A DNA stretch of 27,217 nucleotides from an uncultured Erysipelotrichaceae bacterium (GCA_946612405.1 CAMOEQ010000006.1:1-27217); one strand, 5' to 3'. Positions 1-12,209 are shown, counted from the first letter of the stretch. The notes: generated by a model not told the origin, from the sequence alone. Program-made: numbers and translations.

Positions 1-797
1 CCCCATCTTGATGGTGTATTAACACCATAGATGAAGGATTGAATGCATTGTTTAACTTGTTTATAGTTAAGTCCATCAGCTTTAACAAATGGTGCTAAAT
101 AGGTATCAAAGGATGAGAAGGCTTGTGCACCAGCCCATTCATTTTGCATGATGCCTAAGAAGTTGACCATTTGGTTACAAAGTGTTGATAAGTGAGCAGC
201 TGGAGCAGATGTAATCTTACCAGTAACACCACCTAAACCTTCGGTGATGAGTTGTTTGAGTGACCAACCTGCGCAATAACCAGTTAACATTGATAAGTCA
301 TGGATATGAATATCAGCGTTGCGGTGAGCATCAGCGATTTCTTTATCATAAACTTCACTTAACCAATAGTTAGCAGTAACTGCACCTGAGTTTGAAAGAA
401 TTAAGCCACCAACAGAATAAGTAACAGTAGAGTTTTCTTTAACTCTCCAGTCGTTTATCTTTAAATAATTGTCGATAACATTTTTATAGTCGATATTTGT
501 TTCTTTGAGTTGGCGAAGGTTTTCGTGTTGTTTACGATAAACCATGTAGCTTTTAGCAACATCAATATAACCAGCTTGAATTAAAACAACTTCAACTGAG
601 TCTTGGATGTCTTCGACTGAGATTTCATCATTGTGAATCTTGCGATTAAAATCTGCGGTTACACGTAACGCGAGCATATCAATAATATCTTTTGTGTAGA
701 ACTTGTGTTCTGCCATAAAAGCTTTTTCGATAGCTGTAGAGATTTTTCCAATGTTGAATTCTTGTTTAGATTCGTCCCTTTTTACAACAGTAATCAT
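1..797 (-). CDS. nrdD: Anaerobic ribonucleoside-triphosphate reductase, class III (N-terminal part, runs off window)
   Basis: Open from ATG at 797 to the window edge with no stop, giving 265 codons of the N-terminal part. It reduces NTPs to dNTPs with a glycyl radical under anaerobiosis. The first ~90 residues look like an ATP-cone (starts MITVVKRDES, then NIGKISTAIEKAF), the allosteric nucleotide-binding domain. The following segment has class III signatures such as ADAHRNADIHIHDL, GYCAGWSLKQLI and, near the edge, FIYGVNTPSRWG. The glycyl-radical loop and C-terminal Cys4 zinc site would lie outside the window. The start is supported by an AAGGAG SD 8 nt upstream. A TATAAT lies at 883-888, giving a leader of about 80 nt with two hairpins. 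The activase gene nrdG is expected downstream but is not visible. Family assignment is firm. Confidence 0.93.
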   Translation of the reverse strand, partial: MITVVKRDESKQEFNIGKISTAIEKAFMAEHKFYTKDIIDMLALRVTADFNRKIHNDEISVEDIQDSVEVVLIQAGYIDVAKSYMVYRKQHENLRQLKETNIDYKNVIDNYLKINDWRVKENSTVTYSVGGLILSNSGAVTANYWLSEVYDKEIADAHRNADIHIHDLSMLTGYCAGWSLKQLITEGLGGVTGKITSAPAAHLSTLCNQMVNFLGIMQNEWAGAQAFSSFDTYLAPFVKADGLNYKQVKQCIQSFIYGVNTPSRW

Positions 798-876
798 AGT
801 ATTTCTCCTTATTTTGCGTTTTTAAAATATACTCTGCTCGCAGAGTATTTTTACGGAATATCTTTTCCGAGGGGTT
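798..876 (-). promoter_or_regulatory. Structured 5' leader of nrdD (two hairpins, no known riboswitch recognised)
   Basis: Read on the minus strand, the leader holds a small hairpin (CGGAA / TTCCG, 854-870) and then a strong one (829-848): ATACTCTG, loop CGAG, CAGAGTAT. The strong hairpin is flanked by AAAA and TTTT runs that can extend the stem past one mismatch. An AAGGAG SD follows about 20 nt later. I do not recognise a known riboswitch class. It could be an RNA attenuator, an mRNA-stability element or a DNA operator. Confidence 0.45.
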
Positions 877-882
877 GATTAC

Positions 883-888
883 ATTATA
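883..888 (-). promoter_or_regulatory. Probable -10 box of the nrdD promoter
   Basis: A perfect TATAAT on the minus strand, about 86 nt upstream of the nrdD ATG. No convincing -35 box at 16-18 bp. Transcription would start near 876, giving a leader of about 79 nt. An imperfect inverted repeat (928-944, arms GTTGTACA / TGTATGAC) lies about 40 bp further upstream and could bind a regulator. It does not match the NrdR box as I know it. Confidence 0.5.
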
Positions 889-1015
889 TATAAATAAAAA
901 AGATTAAAAAATAATAAAATAAAAAAAGTCATACACTGTACAACTTTTCTTAATATTTTTGTGATTTTATCGTATTTTTATTTTTGATTTTATAAAATGC
1001 AAAATTAAATTTAAG

Positions 1016-1037
1016 TAAATGTCTTTAAAGACATTTA
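1016..1037. terminator. 22-bp perfect palindrome, probable end of the pcrA-to-mazG operon
   Basis: A perfect palindrome with arms TAAATGTCTTT / AAAGACATTTA begins 7 bp past the stop of the MazG-like gene. As RNA it folds with at least 8 bp around a TTAA loop. The T-run after it is good on the plus strand (ATTTTTG) but poor on the minus strand, where the operon ends. It may be a bidirectional or weak terminator, or a 3'-end stabiliser. Confidence 0.5.
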
Positions 1038-1043
1038 TTTTTG

Positions 1044-1361
1044 TCATTCATCATACTTTTTGTCGAGGGATTTAAATTTCTCAACAGGGTACTTTTTTTC
1101 GTTTTGTTCTAACTTTTTATTAACGATTTCGTCGACATCTAAGCGAAGCTTATCAATGAGATTTTGACAATTAACGATGACATCTGCCAATTCTTCCTTA
1201 ACGTGTTCAAGGTCAAATTTATCATTATTCCATTGAAAACATTCAAGCAATTCTGTTGATTCAATCACAATCGTTTTCGCAAGATTGCTTGGCGTGTGAT
1301 ATTGATCCCAATCTCTATCGCTTGTGAATCTTCTTATTCGATTAATTGTTTCCGGTTTCAC
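1044..1361 (-). CDS. MazG-like nucleotide pyrophosphohydrolase
   Basis: A 105-aa all-alpha NTP pyrophosphatase of the MazG / dCTPase (RS21-C6-like) superfamily, hydrolysing (d)NTPs to (d)NMP and pyrophosphate, probably as a house-cleaning enzyme for non-canonical or excess dNTPs. The metal-binding signature is visible: E34-x-x-E37 in the first helix and E57-x-x-D60 in the second. The leading RDWDQYHTPSNLAK segment is typical of the small stand-alone subfamily. The start is GTG at 1361, because there is no in-frame Met before the conserved RDWDQYH; AAAGG lies about 11 nt upstream. It is the last gene of the minus-strand chain, 13 bp after the hydrolase gene, and ends in TGA. Substrate preference cannot be told from sequence. 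Confidence 0.85.
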   Translation of the reverse strand: MKPETINRIRRFTSDRDWDQYHTPSNLAKTIVIESTELLECFQWNNDKFDLEHVKEELADVIVNCQNLIDKLRLDVDEIVNKKLEQNEKKYPVEKFKSLDKKYDE

Positions 1362-1374
1362 TTAATAATAACCT

Positions 1375-2286
1375 TTATTTTTCGTAGAAATTAACGACAT
1401 CATCATAAACTATTTGATGTTCTGGTTCGTTGAGAATTTCGTGTCTCATATGGTCATATAATTTTAATTCTACATTTGTAAGACCATATTTTTTATAAAG
1501 CGCAACTAATTTGGTTGGGCCTTTACCTTTTGCGCCAACAGCATCTTCTTTACCAGCAATAACAAAGATTGGAAGATCTTTTCTAATCTTGGTCATAAAT
1601 TTGCTCTTATATAGACGACGGTTGCCTTTTAAAAGTTCACGGTAAAAACCATTTGAAGAACCATAACCACAATATGGGTTAGCCATATAATCGGCATTAT
1701 TCTTTTCGTTATAAGAAAGCCAATCTGCATCTGTCTTACGATGTTTGACAGATTTAACATATGCTCCAATAGCTAAATTCATGAGAAGCTTAGCTTTTTT
1801 GGTTTCTTTCTTGCCTGATGCAATCATTCTAGCAAGTGGATAACCTAACTTATATGCTCCAGCTCCGTTTGGACCATTTGTTCCACAAATAACTACTTTA
1901 TCCGCATTATTTGTAAATCTTTGAACATAATCTTGAGCCATAAAAGAACCCATTGAATGAGCAAAGATAAATGTTGGGAGTCCGCTTTCTTTTTTGACTT
2001 TTTTAACTAAATCATCGATATTGCGAACCGATTTAGAGAAAAACGATCTTGGCACGAAACCTAATTTAGATTCTTCACCCGCTGTTTCGCCTTGACCATA
2101 ATGATCAAATCCAAAGACATTAAAGCCTTTTGAATTTAAATAATTGGCAAAATCATCATATCTTAAAAGATATTCTTCCATACCAGTAACAATTACGACA
2201 TTTGCTTTAGGTTTTTCAATTTTCCATGAATAACCATGGAGAGTTTCATCATTAATTGTTTTTAAAGTAAGTTTTTCCCTAGCCAT
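1375..2286 (-). CDS. Alpha/beta hydrolase, monoacylglycerol lipase / lysophospholipase type
   Basis: A 303-aa cytoplasmic alpha/beta-hydrolase of the Hydrolase_4 (serine aminopeptidase S33, PldB / monoglyceride lipase) type. The nucleophile elbow is AHSMGS with Ser111. The oxyanion-side strand is VIVTGMEEYL, and GFDHYGQGETAG matches the usual DhrGhGxS region of these lipases. The acid is probably D248 (AGKEDAVG) and the base H282 (DHMRHEILNE, the characteristic HEiLNE motif). There is no signal peptide. A strong AAGGAG SD about 7 nt upstream supports the start. It lies 11 bp after galE and 13 bp before the MazG-like gene. It probably acts on lysophospholipids or monoacylglycerols in membrane lipid turnover, but substrate is inference. 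Confidence 0.85.
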   Translation of the reverse strand: MAREKLTLKTINDETLHGYSWKIEKPKANVVIVTGMEEYLLRYDDFANYLNSKGFNVFGFDHYGQGETAGEESKLGFVPRSFFSKSVRNIDDLVKKVKKESGLPTFIFAHSMGSFMAQDYVQRFTNNADKVVICGTNGPNGAGAYKLGYPLARMIASGKKETKKAKLLMNLAIGAYVKSVKHRKTDADWLSYNEKNNADYMANPYCGYGSSNGFYRELLKGNRRLYKSKFMTKIRKDLPIFVIAGKEDAVGAKGKGPTKLVALYKKYGLTNVELKLYDHMRHEILNEPEHQIVYDDVVNFYEK

Positions 2287-2297
2287 AACTTTTCTCC

Positions 2298-3317
2298 TTA
2301 TTTATCGAAACCTTTTGGATTATGTGATTGCCAGTTCCATGCATCACGGCAACAATCAACAATATCAAATTCGGTTTTGAATCCGATTTCTTTAAATGCT
2401 TTATCTACATTAGCATAGCAAACCGGAATGTCTCCAGCTCTTCGAGGAGCAATACGATAATTAATCTTTAAGTTATTTGCTTTTTCGAAAGCATGAACTA
2501 GTTCAAGAACCGAGGTTCCAACACCAGTTCCAAGATTGTAGATTACTAAGCCTGGGTTTTCTTCTAATTTCTTTAATGTAAGAACGTGTCCTCTAGCTAA
2601 ATCGACAACGTGGATATAATCACGAATGCATGTTCCATCGCGTGTATCATAATCATCACCAAAGATACTAAGTTGAGCGAGTTTACCAACTGCAACTTGA
2701 GTGACGTATGGCATTAAGTTATTTGGAATGCCTTGTGGATCTTCACCAATTAGTCCAGATTTATGAGCGCCAATAGGATTAAAATAACGAAGAATAGCTA
2801 AATCCCAACTCTTATCCTTGGCATATAAATCCTTAAGCATGTATTCAATACGAACCTTTGTTTCAGCATATGGATTAGTTGTTTCTCCAATTGGATCAGA
2901 TTCATATATTGGGACTGTTTTTGGATTGCCATAGACAGTTGCAGATGAAGAGAAAACTAATTTCTTGACATTGTGTTTTTCCATCACTCGAAGTAAAACT
3001 TCGGATGAACCAATATTGTTATCATAATATAGTTGAGGTTTTTCAACAGATTCACCGACCGCCTTTAAACCGGCAAAATGAATAACAGCAAAAATATCGT
3101 TTTCGGCAAAAATCTTATCTAAGTTTTCTTCATCTCGAACATCAAATTGATAAAATTTTGGTCTAACACCTGTAATCTTTTCTAAACGATTAAGAACTTC
3201 GAGTTTTGAATTGACTAAATTATCAACAATAACTGGTTCATAACCATTCTCCAATAATTGAATAACTGTGTGTGAACCAATAAAGCCGAGTCCACCGGTA
3301 ACTAAAATCTTTTTCAT
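2298..3317 (-). CDS. galE: UDP-glucose 4-epimerase
   Basis: A 339-aa extended short-chain dehydrogenase that interconverts UDP-glucose and UDP-galactose using tightly bound NAD. The N-terminal dinucleotide motif is GGLGFIGSH (residues 8-16). The catalytic Ser/Thr stretch is SSSATVYG (123-130) and the YxxxK pair is Y150 / K154 in NPYAETK. NPIGAHKSG and RDYIHVVDLARGH are typical GalE signatures. Length is normal for the family. It starts 1 bp after the gatB stop (TAA T ATG) with no good SD at proper spacing, so translation is likely coupled to gatB. It may supply UDP-Gal (or UDP-GalNAc) to surface glycans such as those made by the cluster at 21673-26689. Confidence 0.95.
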   Translation of the reverse strand: MKKILVTGGLGFIGSHTVIQLLENGYEPVIVDNLVNSKLEVLNRLEKITGVRPKFYQFDVRDEENLDKIFAENDIFAVIHFAGLKAVGESVEKPQLYYDNNIGSSEVLLRVMEKHNVKKLVFSSSATVYGNPKTVPIYESDPIGETTNPYAETKVRIEYMLKDLYAKDKSWDLAILRYFNPIGAHKSGLIGEDPQGIPNNLMPYVTQVAVGKLAQLSIFGDDYDTRDGTCIRDYIHVVDLARGHVLTLKKLEENPGLVIYNLGTGVGTSVLELVHAFEKANNLKINYRIAPRRAGDIPVCYANVDKAFKEIGFKTEFDIVDCCRDAWNWQSHNPKGFDK

Positions 3318-3318
3318 A

Positions 3319-4749
3319 TTATCTTTTGTTCAACTCCTTTAATAAAATATCACTAGTTAATTTTGGATTAATTTTGCCTTGAGTCTTTTTCATAACTTGT
3401 CCAACCAAAAATCCCATCGCTCTACCTTTACCTTCTTTGTAGTCAATAATTGCTTGAGGATTCTCTTTTAAGACCTCGCTTACGACATTAATAATGAATG
3501 ATTCGTCCGAGATTTGCGAGGAAATTCCAAGTAATTCCTTTGCTTTTGATGCATCAATATTATCTGATAACATCTTAGCAAAAATCTCTCTAGCTTGATT
3601 GGAAGAGACTTCATTTTTCTCAACCAAATTAACAAGTCCGGCAAGCTTTTCAGCGCTAAGAGGGAATTGTTCAATGGTTAAATTATTTTTATTCAAATAG
3701 CCCGCCACATCAACATTTACCCAGTTAGCGAGTAATTTATATGCTTTAGAATATTTTGTTAATTCATTGTAATAATCAGAAATTGCCTTTTCAGAAACTA
3801 GAAGAGATGCGTCATAATCGTTTAATCCGTATTCACCAATGTAACGTGCTCTACGAGATTCAGCAAGTTCAGGACATGAATCAATCGCATCTTTGACAAA
3901 TTGATCAGATAAACGAATCGGGATGATATTTGCTTCTGGAAAATATTTATAATCGACACTATCGGTTTTTAATCTCATACGAATAGTTTCTTTTTTAGCA
4001 TCGTCATATCGACGTGTCTCTTGAACAACTTCTTCGCCTGATTCGATTAATTTCTTTTGTCTTTCAACTTCGAAATCGATAGCTTTTTGAATATAAGAAA
4101 TTGAGTTGATATTTTTAATCTCAACTTTAGTACCAAATTTATCGCTTCCTTTAGGTCTAATTGAAACGTTAACGTCACATCTAAGTGAACCTTCTTCCAT
4201 TTTGCCATCGCTGACGCCAGAGAAAACAACAATGGAACGAATAACTTCAACGTATTTCATTGCCTCTTCACCACTTCTCATTTCTGGTTTAGAAACAATT
4301 TCAATTAAAGGTGTCCCAGCACGGTTATAGTTAAGCAAAGTGAAAGTAGAAAAATGTAATTGCTTACAAGTGTCTTCTTCCATATGGAGTCTTTCGATAC
4401 CGATACGTTTCGTTTTTCCATCAATTTGGATCTCTAGATAACCTTCGCTACCAATAGGACGTTTGTCTTGAGTGATTTGGAATCCTTTAGGAAGATCACT
4501 ATAGAAATAATTTTTACGATCAAAATGTAGTTCTTGATCGATGCTCATATGCAATGCATGACAGACTCTAATCGCATCAATAACGGCTTGCTTATTTACG
4601 ACAGGCAATGTACCTGGAAAAGCCATATCTAAAGGAGCGACTTGTGTATTAGGTTCTTTGCCATAAACAACAGGTGCATCAGAGAACATTTTAGAATTGG
4701 TTTTAAGTTCAACATGAATCTCAAGACCAATGACTGGCTCAAATTCCAT
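3319..4749 (-). CDS. gatB: Asp-tRNA(Asn)/Glu-tRNA(Gln) amidotransferase subunit B
   Basis: GatB, 476 aa from the chosen start: the kinase-like subunit that activates Glu- or Asp-tRNA with ATP before amidation. Signatures are EPVIGLEIHVEL at the N-terminus, HMEEDT (122-127), RAGTPLIEIV (143-152) and EEGSLRCDVN (185-194). A helical YqeY-like tRNA-binding tail follows, with KGRAMGFLVGQVMK near the end. The frame is open to an ATG at 4773, but family members begin at MEFEPVIG. ATG 4749 shares its first base with the gatA stop (TAATG), the same arrangement as gatC/gatA, so I use it. AAGGGG lies about 10 nt upstream. The 1-bp overlap implies coupled synthesis of the subunits. Confidence 0.95.
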   Translation of the reverse strand: MEFEPVIGLEIHVELKTNSKMFSDAPVVYGKEPNTQVAPLDMAFPGTLPVVNKQAVIDAIRVCHALHMSIDQELHFDRKNYFYSDLPKGFQITQDKRPIGSEGYLEIQIDGKTKRIGIERLHMEEDTCKQLHFSTFTLLNYNRAGTPLIEIVSKPEMRSGEEAMKYVEVIRSIVVFSGVSDGKMEEGSLRCDVNVSIRPKGSDKFGTKVEIKNINSISYIQKAIDFEVERQKKLIESGEEVVQETRRYDDAKKETIRMRLKTDSVDYKYFPEANIIPIRLSDQFVKDAIDSCPELAESRRARYIGEYGLNDYDASLLVSEKAISDYYNELTKYSKAYKLLANWVNVDVAGYLNKNNLTIEQFPLSAEKLAGLVNLVEKNEVSSNQAREIFAKMLSDNIDASKAKELLGISSQISDESFIINVVSEVLKENPQAIIDYKEGKGRAMGFLVGQVMKKTQGKINPKLTSDILLKELNKR

Positions 4750-6209
4750 TATTCTTGTTCCCCTTTCGCACATAAATTTTTAAGTCCGGTATTCTTTTCG
4801 ATTTCATAAGAAAGTTTGAATACACCAACTTCATCGAACGCTCTACCCATAACATTTGCGCCAAATGGTAAGCCATTTTTCAATCCTATAGGAAGTGTAA
4901 GAGATGGTAATCCAGCAAAGTTGCCTAACACTAAATGATTGTCAGCAATTAAATATTCATCAGATAGACGATCACTAACTTCATTGATAAATGGCGCAAC
5001 ACTAGGAGCGGCAATTGAATAAATGAAATCATAAGAATCATAAATTTCATTAAGCTTATTAACAATTGCTCTTCTATTACGTTGAGCTCTTATAAATAAT
5101 TCATCTTTGTTTTCTTTCATTAAAGCAAAACTACCGATGATGAAACGACGTTTAATTAATTCGCCAAACCCTTTTGTACGAGCGTCCTTCATAACCGCTT
5201 CATATGTGTCACCTTTAGAAAGCGGACCAAATTTAATGCCATCCAAATTAGCGTTGTTAGATGTTGCTTCAGCACATGAAATTACAAAATATGTTGCAAA
5301 TAATGTGGAGAGCATTTCCATTGGCATATGAACAAAATCAACGGTAAATCCCGATTTTTTTAGTTTTTCAACACTATCCATAAATGTCTTTTTAATATCT
5401 TCGTCTTTTATAACATCATAGATTTCTTTTATGATCGCAATTTTATATTTTTTGTCGCATTTTTCGATATCTTTAACATAATCACTAACAGGCTTTGTTG
5501 AAGAAGTCATATCTTTATCGTCTTTACCAGCGACAGCATTTAATACCATCGCACAATCTTTAACTGATCTAGTAAAAATACCAACTGTATCTAAAGAAGG
5601 TGTAAATGGAAACAAACCATAACGAGAAATTCTTCCCCAAGAAGGTTTAAAACCAACTAAACCACTATAGCTAGCAGGTTTTCTTGTTGAGTCACCAGTA
5701 TCACTACCTAAGGCAAATGGAACAATGCCATCAGCAGTTACAGCGGCAGAGCCACAACTCGAACCACCAATTAAACGTTTATGAGATCGATCATATGGAT
5801 TAAAAGTAATGCCAAGATGTCCGGTTGTACCAGTACCGCCCATAGCAAGTTCATCTAAAGTTGCCTTACCAATAGGAATAGCGTGAGCTTCTTTTAGTTT
5901 AGTAACAACAGTGGCGTCAAAAACCGGTACATAGCCTCTAAGAATATTAGAACTTGCAGTAGTTGGAATATCTTTTGTAGACATATTATCTTTGATAACA
6001 AAAGGAATTCCCCATAAAGGATTATTAACTTCTGGTTCTTTTAATGCTTTAGCCATTTCAATAGCTTCGTCTTCAATAATATATTCAAAGGCGTTGTTAG
6101 TATCTTTCTTTGCAAGTTCGATAGCTTCTTTAACCAAATCTAAAGGTGTTGCATTTTTATTAACAAGCAATTCATGAAGCTGTTCAATTGATAAACCACG
6201 ATATTTCAT
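4749..6209 (-). CDS. gatA: Asp-tRNA(Asn)/Glu-tRNA(Gln) amidotransferase subunit A
   Basis: GatA, 486 aa, amidase-signature glutaminase that releases ammonia for transamidation of mischarged tRNA. The Ser-cisSer-Lys triad is recognisable: K73 in FVIKDN, S151 in GGSSCGSAA, and S174 in DTGDSTRKPAS. The last motif is usually DTGGS with IRQPAS; here a Gly is replaced by Asp. From memory, Mycoplasma GatA proteins also have DTGDS...RKPA, which fits the suggested lineage. It overlaps gatC by 1 bp and gatB by 1 bp (TAATG each), so the three subunits are probably translationally coupled. A separate AsnRS is encoded at 13410, so the main product is expected to be Gln-tRNA(Gln). Confidence 0.95.
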   Translation of the reverse strand: MKYRGLSIEQLHELLVNKNATPLDLVKEAIELAKKDTNNAFEYIIEDEAIEMAKALKEPEVNNPLWGIPFVIKDNMSTKDIPTTASSNILRGYVPVFDATVVTKLKEAHAIPIGKATLDELAMGGTGTTGHLGITFNPYDRSHKRLIGGSSCGSAAVTADGIVPFALGSDTGDSTRKPASYSGLVGFKPSWGRISRYGLFPFTPSLDTVGIFTRSVKDCAMVLNAVAGKDDKDMTSSTKPVSDYVKDIEKCDKKYKIAIIKEIYDVIKDEDIKKTFMDSVEKLKKSGFTVDFVHMPMEMLSTLFATYFVISCAEATSNNANLDGIKFGPLSKGDTYEAVMKDARTKGFGELIKRRFIIGSFALMKENKDELFIRAQRNRRAIVNKLNEIYDSYDFIYSIAAPSVAPFINEVSDRLSDEYLIADNHLVLGNFAGLPSLTLPIGLKNGLPFGANVMGRAFDEVGVFKLSYEIEKNTGLKNLCAKGEQE

Positions 6210-6505
6210 TATTGAACCACCTTTGGAAGTTTGATTTGGCCCCCAACTTTTCTTTGAGAATTTTTCAAAGCTTCTTCTCTAGTCAAAGGTTCTTTAGCAA
6301 CATCTTCTCTTAATTCAGTTGTATAAATCTCAAAAGGAAAAACCATCGGCTCAATCTTATCGAGATCTTTGTCATCATCTAATGGTTTCATTTGTTTGGT
6401 GACAATATCGAATTCAGAAAGCAAAGTTTCATATTCAGATTCAGACATGTCGATAAGTAGCCTATTGGCTGCATCTTTAAGAACGTCAATATTATATTCT
6501 TTCAT
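6209..6505 (-). CDS. gatC: Asp-tRNA(Asn)/Glu-tRNA(Gln) amidotransferase subunit C
   Basis: A 98-aa GatC, the small linker subunit that wraps around GatA and stabilises the GatAB complex. The family pattern is visible: an N-terminal helix pair (DVLKDAANRLLIDMSESEYETLL), a central extended stretch (DKIEPMVFPFE), then LREDV and the C-terminal end GGQIKLPKVVQ. It follows ligA by 14 bp. The only SD-like sequence (AAAGAG) lies within the ligA end, so initiation may depend on ribosomes finishing ligA. The stop codon overlaps the gatA start. Confidence 0.92.
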   Translation of the reverse strand: MKEYNIDVLKDAANRLLIDMSESEYETLLSEFDIVTKQMKPLDDDKDLDKIEPMVFPFEIYTTELREDVAKEPLTREEALKNSQRKVGGQIKLPKVVQ

Positions 6506-6519
6506 ATCAATTAAAGATA

Positions 6520-10727
<4,208 letters not shown>

Positions 10728-10769
10728 AATAATATGATTTTTATTACTATGTAATATCTTATCACATTA

Positions 10770-10775
10770 ATTATA
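10770..10775 (-). promoter_or_regulatory. Possible -10 box for the pcrA operon
   Basis: TATAAT on the minus strand, 42 nt before the pcrA ATG, just after the lipoprotein gene stop. No good -35 box. Just downstream of the expected start point is an inverted repeat, TATTAC-TAT-GTAATA on the plus strand (10742-10756), which might be an operator or a weak hairpin. Readthrough from the lipoprotein gene is the alternative. Confidence 0.35.
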
Positions 10776-10776
10776 T

Positions 10777-11238
10777 TTACTCAATTGATAATTCGCTTCT
10801 TATTAATGATTCTCCCGCTAAATTTTTGGTGAGTACTTTACTCTCAATTTTTAATAATGTTGGATAACCGATAATTCCTAGTCCTTCAATAGAGGTTAAG
10901 CCAATTGTTGTCGACACATCTTTGGCAAAAACGATTTCTTCATTTGCTTCAACAAAATAGATATCGTCTCTTTTAACAGCCTTTTCTAAAATGAATGGCT
11001 TCAAATTTGCACAATGATTGCAATTTTTAGAAAAAATATAGACATAATACGCATCAGAATTAATTCCAAAGATGTTTGACCAAAAAATCATCTTATCTTT
11101 AATGTCATTATAATTTAAAGATGATATGGATGAACTCGAAGAATAAGTTGTTATCTTAGTTAATGAAGATTGAGAGTTTGTGCAGCCACAAAAGGACAAA
11201 GCAACTATTATTAATGAAGTTTTTAAAATATGTCTCAT
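10777..11238 (-). CDS. Thioredoxin-like lipoprotein with a CxxC active site
   Basis: A 153-aa exported protein. Residues 1-19 form a short basic and hydrophobic signal ending in SFCGC, with Cys19 the probable lipidation site (lipobox FCGC, slightly atypical at -3). A Ser/Thr-rich linker follows to about residue 40. The rest resembles a thioredoxin fold: YVYIFSKNCNHCANLKPFI gives a CNHC redox pair (C73, C76), and GIIGYPTLLKIE supplies the cis-Pro (P126). It probably acts in thiol-disulfide chemistry at the outer membrane face. It is divergent from the membrane-protein operon at 11290, with 51 bp between them, and 49 bp upstream of pcrA. Partner proteins are unknown. Confidence 0.75.
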   Translation of the reverse strand: MRHILKTSLIIVALSFCGCTNSQSSLTKITTYSSSSSISSLNYNDIKDKMIFWSNIFGINSDAYYVYIFSKNCNHCANLKPFILEKAVKRDDIYFVEANEEIVFAKDVSTTIGLTSIEGLGIIGYPTLLKIESKVLTKNLAGESLIRSELSIE

Positions 11239-11289
11239 ACTTATATATACTGTGTTTTTTCGAAAAAAGTGCGAAAATAAGAAAAATTT

Positions 11290-12195
11290 ATGAAATTAAT
11301 TTACGAAAGAAAGAATCTAGGTAAGTCAATTCCACTCATGGCTTTGATGGCGGCAATTAACATTATTGTTGCCGAATTAGCTGGTTTATCGCCTATTGTT
11401 TCGATTTTCCTAATTTTAGTTTTGCCTCTTACATCTGCAATTGTTGAACTATGCTGTAAAGACAGATATTTTCCTATTTATGCACTTTCGACTTTTGGTC
11501 TATCTTTAGCTCTTACTTTTTGGAATATTGAGACAACTATCTTTTATGTTTTTCCATCCATCGTAACCGGCTATATTTTTGGTTTTATGGCAAAACACAA
11601 AATTCCTGCCGTTTGGTCAATTTTCACGGCAATTCTCGCACAAATGAGCATTACATTCGCTCTTATTCCGTTTATTAATTTCGTCTTTCAAGTCGATATG
11701 GTTCAAACATTTAAAGTCGCATTTATGGTTGAGAATATGATCTATGTTGACATCATGATTCCAACGTTTGTATTCCTAATCTCTTTGATTCAATGTTCTT
11801 TGTCTCAAATCATTGTTTCTCAAGAACTACAGAGATTCGGTTTGAACTCAGAAACGAAAGATGTTTTTGATATTATTGCTTTTGGATTTGGATCTTTAAT
11901 TGCTATATTAATCATTCCCTTTTATTTCTTCTCATTAGAAGCCGCATATTTATGCTTAGCTATTTCAATTTATTTTGCTTGTTACTCGTTGACGACAATT
12001 ATTGTTAATAAAAAATTTTATTGGCTAATTCCTTCTGGTGTTGCTCTTCTTATTACCGTTTTGTTATTTGCATTAGTCCAATCCTATCTTAAAGAAGCGT
12101 CTCAATTCTTATTATTTGGTATTTTATCCACGTGCATTTGTCTAATATCGTTGTTGTTTTCTTTCTTGAAGAAGAAAAAAGAAAAGATACAATAG
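11290..12195 (+). CDS. Unrecognised polytopic membrane protein (about nine TM segments)
   Basis: A 301-aa, very hydrophobic protein with roughly nine predicted TM helices covering almost the whole length, beginning at residue ~14 (PLMALMAAINIIVAELAG) and ending in a basic KKKKEK tail. There is no signal peptide and no motif that I can tie to a known transporter. The first ~130 residues have the general look of small substrate-binding membrane proteins (YybS/DUF2232 or ECF S-component like), but that is only an impression. It is the first of three plus-strand genes. No clear SD and no good TATAAT precede the ATG. A TTTTTTCGAAAAAA palindrome sits 22 bp upstream. Function unknown. Confidence 0.7.
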   Translation: MKLIYERKNLGKSIPLMALMAAINIIVAELAGLSPIVSIFLILVLPLTSAIVELCCKDRYFPIYALSTFGLSLALTFWNIETTIFYVFPSIVTGYIFGFMAKHKIPAVWSIFTAILAQMSITFALIPFINFVFQVDMVQTFKVAFMVENMIYVDIMIPTFVFLISLIQCSLSQIIVSQELQRFGLNSETKDVFDIIAFGFGSLIAILIIPFYFFSLEAAYLCLAISIYFACYSLTTIIVNKKFYWLIPSGVALLITVLLFALVQSYLKEASQFLLFGILSTCICLISLLFSFLKKKKEKIQ

Positions 12196-12209
12196 AAATA
12201 GACAAAGAT

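Noticed and set aside
928..944. NrdR box upstream of nrdD
   Set aside because: The imperfect inverted repeat GTTGTACA/TGTATGAC does not fit the AT-rich NrdR consensus that I know, and there is no second tandem copy.
4750..4773. Upstream ATG (4773) as the gatB start
   Set aside because: It would add eight residues inside gatA that the family lacks. ATG 4749 gives the canonical MEFEPVIG start and the same TAATG junction as gatC/gatA.
12132..12209. GTG at 12132 as the start of the second membrane gene
   Set aside because: It lies inside the previous gene without SD support and adds a charged segment before the hydrophobic region; ATG 12210 is simpler.
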